Source: Deltaproteobacteria bacterium | Lineage (GTDB): Bacteria; Desulfobacterota; Binatia; UBA9968 | Reading direction: 5' to 3' | Length of the DNA: 7,067 nt | NCBI GenBank assembly: GCA_016844625.1 | Contig: JAERMN010000428.1 | Coordinates: 1 to 7,067 of the forward strand | In this document: positions 6,039 through 7,067 of the stretch, in pieces | How the letters are laid out: each line of letters begins with the position of its first letter | Position numbering within the stretch: position 1 is the stretch's first letter | Position numbers and translations under genes: made by a program | Notes under the pieces: generated by a model | Database searches by the model: none | What the model saw: the letters and a program-made list of their open reading frames with translations, nothing else | Told to the model about the DNA's origin: nothing

Positions 6039-7067
6039 ATGAATCAGGAAAACCTCCATCAAGATCTAAGTTTCGTTCGCCGTTACCTTATCTCCACCGA
6101 TCACAAAGTGATCGCCAAGCAGTATCTCACCCTAGCGCTCTTTTGGGCGGTGATAGGCGCCGCTACGGCATATCTCATCCGCTGGCAGATCGCTCATCCG
6201 GACACCGAAGCTTTCGGCTGGGGCTACATCGAGCCACAGGTTTACAATTCGCTCGTGACCATGCATGGCACGATCATGGTTTTTTTCGTCGCCATGCCCT
6301 TGTTGCTTTCCGTCTTCGGCAATTTCTTGATACCGCTGATGATCGGCGCCAAGGACATGGCGTTTCCGAAATTGAACGCGATTTCGTTCTGGATTTTCTT
6401 TCTCGCTTCAGTCGTGCTCTTCGCGTCCTTCTTCGTACCAGGCGGCGCCGCGGGGGCGGGCTGGACCGGCTATGCGCCACTCTCAGCGAAAAACGAGTAC
6501 ACCGGCGGCGGCTATGGCATGGATCTGTGGTTGTTATCGCTGGCCTTGGAATTCGCTTCGTTTTTGCTCGGCGGCATCAACTTCTTGACGACGACTATGA
6601 ACATGCGCGCGCCGGGTCTGACTTGGTTCCGCCTGCCGGTGATCGTCTGGATGGAGCTTACCGCCGCGGTGATCTTCATGCTGTCAGTCGGCCCGCTGAT
6701 CGCCGGGGCGATACTGCTTCTAATGGATAGAAATTTGGGCACGACTTTTTACCTCGCCGACGGCGGCGGCGATCCGCTGCTGTGGCAACATCTATTCTGG
6801 TTTTTCGGCCATCCCGAAGTTTATGTGCTGCTCCTGCCGGGCGTAGGCATTACCCTCGAAGTGATTACCGTTTTCGCGCGCAAGCCGGTCTTTGCCTTTC
6901 GGCCGATTATCTACGCCACCATCGTCGCCGGCTTTTTAAGTTTCATCGTCTGGGCGCATCATCAGTATGTCAGCGGCATGGACCCGCGCTTGGCGATGCC
7001 CTTCAGCATCACCACGATCATCATCTCGGTGCCCTTCGCGCTGATAATTTTTTCCATCATCGCGACC
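6039..7067 (+). CDS. coxA: Heme-copper oxidase subunit I, A1 type (3' partial)
   Basis: 343 residues, open at the window edge, against about 530-560 for the full family. It is the catalytic, multi-helix membrane subunit that reduces O2 and pumps protons. Visible sites are: H76 (TMHGTIM), low-spin heme ligand; H258 (GHPEVY) with E260 and Y262; and H307-H308 (WAHHQYVSGM), CuB ligands. Y262 is the tyrosine normally cross-linked to the CuB histidine. The D channel is intact: N95, D106 and N113. The GHPEVY motif is the A1-type signature. At the K channel, the usual PTGIKIF is PFALIIF (332-338), so the lysine position is I336. The start is fixed because an in-frame TAA at 6030-6032 lies just upstream and ATG 6039 is the first start after it; the ribosome binding site is weak (AGAAAG near 6024), which suggests coupling to coxB. 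An NO-reducing relative is a less likely alternative. Confidence 0.94.
   Translation, partial: MNQENLHQDLSFVRRYLISTDHKVIAKQYLTLALFWAVIGAATAYLIRWQIAHPDTEAFGWGYIEPQVYNSLVTMHGTIMVFFVAMPLLLSVFGNFLIPLMIGAKDMAFPKLNAISFWIFFLASVVLFASFFVPGGAAGAGWTGYAPLSAKNEYTGGGYGMDLWLLSLALEFASFLLGGINFLTTTMNMRAPGLTWFRLPVIVWMELTAAVIFMLSVGPLIAGAILLLMDRNLGTTFYLADGGGDPLLWQHLFWFFGHPEVYVLLLPGVGITLEVITVFARKPVFAFRPIIYATIVAGFLSFIVWAHHQYVSGMDPRLAMPFSITTIIISVPFALIIFSIIAT

Noticed and set aside
6143..6730. A 195-codon forward frame
   Set aside because: It is an out-of-frame shadow of coxA, whose own frame runs unbroken from 6039 to the window end with all catalytic histidines.

Overview
The window is a stretch of bacterial chromosome (moderately GC-rich, compact). 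All eight genes are on the + strand and separated by 83 bases or less, with no convincing internal terminator. It reads as one long operon, or two fused ones, cut at both ends: the first gene starts upstream of base 1 and the last runs off at base 7067. Gene style and the A1-type cytochrome oxidase suggest an aerobic, probably uncultivated Gram-negative bacterium, for example from the former Deltaproteobacteria, Tectomicrobia or Binatota-like lineages. That placement is an impression from sequence style, not a measurement.

Bases 1-5333 form an aromatic-degradation block. It holds a bicupin ring-cleavage dioxygenase (gentisate/salicylate 1,2-dioxygenase type), a first Rieske non-heme iron oxygenase alpha subunit, a small 2[4Fe-4S] ferredoxin, a second paralogous Rieske oxygenase, a stand-alone class III extradiol dioxygenase (LigB fold), and a small VOC-fold (glyoxalase/type I extradiol) protein. 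The likely logic is that the two Rieske enzymes hydroxylate or O-demethylate an aromatic acid and the cupin and/or LigB protein opens the resulting diol ring. The ferredoxin is a possible electron donor; no reductase and no Rieske beta subunit is visible. The substrate cannot be read from the sequence.

Bases 5348-7067 encode cytochrome c oxidase subunit II (complete, with CuA site) and subunit I (343 residues, open at the window end), starting only 14 bases after the VOC gene. The ligands for heme a, heme a3/CuB and CuA that fall in the window are intact, as is the D proton channel. The conserved K-channel lysine of subunit I is replaced by isoleucine, and the glutamate expected at the K-channel mouth in subunit II is glutamine. 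This is the most unusual signal in the window.

Other points of interest are: three unrelated ring-cleavage folds in one operon; a VOC protein that has apparently lost two of its three metal ligands; a 140-base overlap between the first two genes; and a strong intergenic hairpin just after the ferredoxin gene. No RNA genes, CRISPR arrays, insertion sequences or origins were seen, and no gap between genes is longer than 83 bases.
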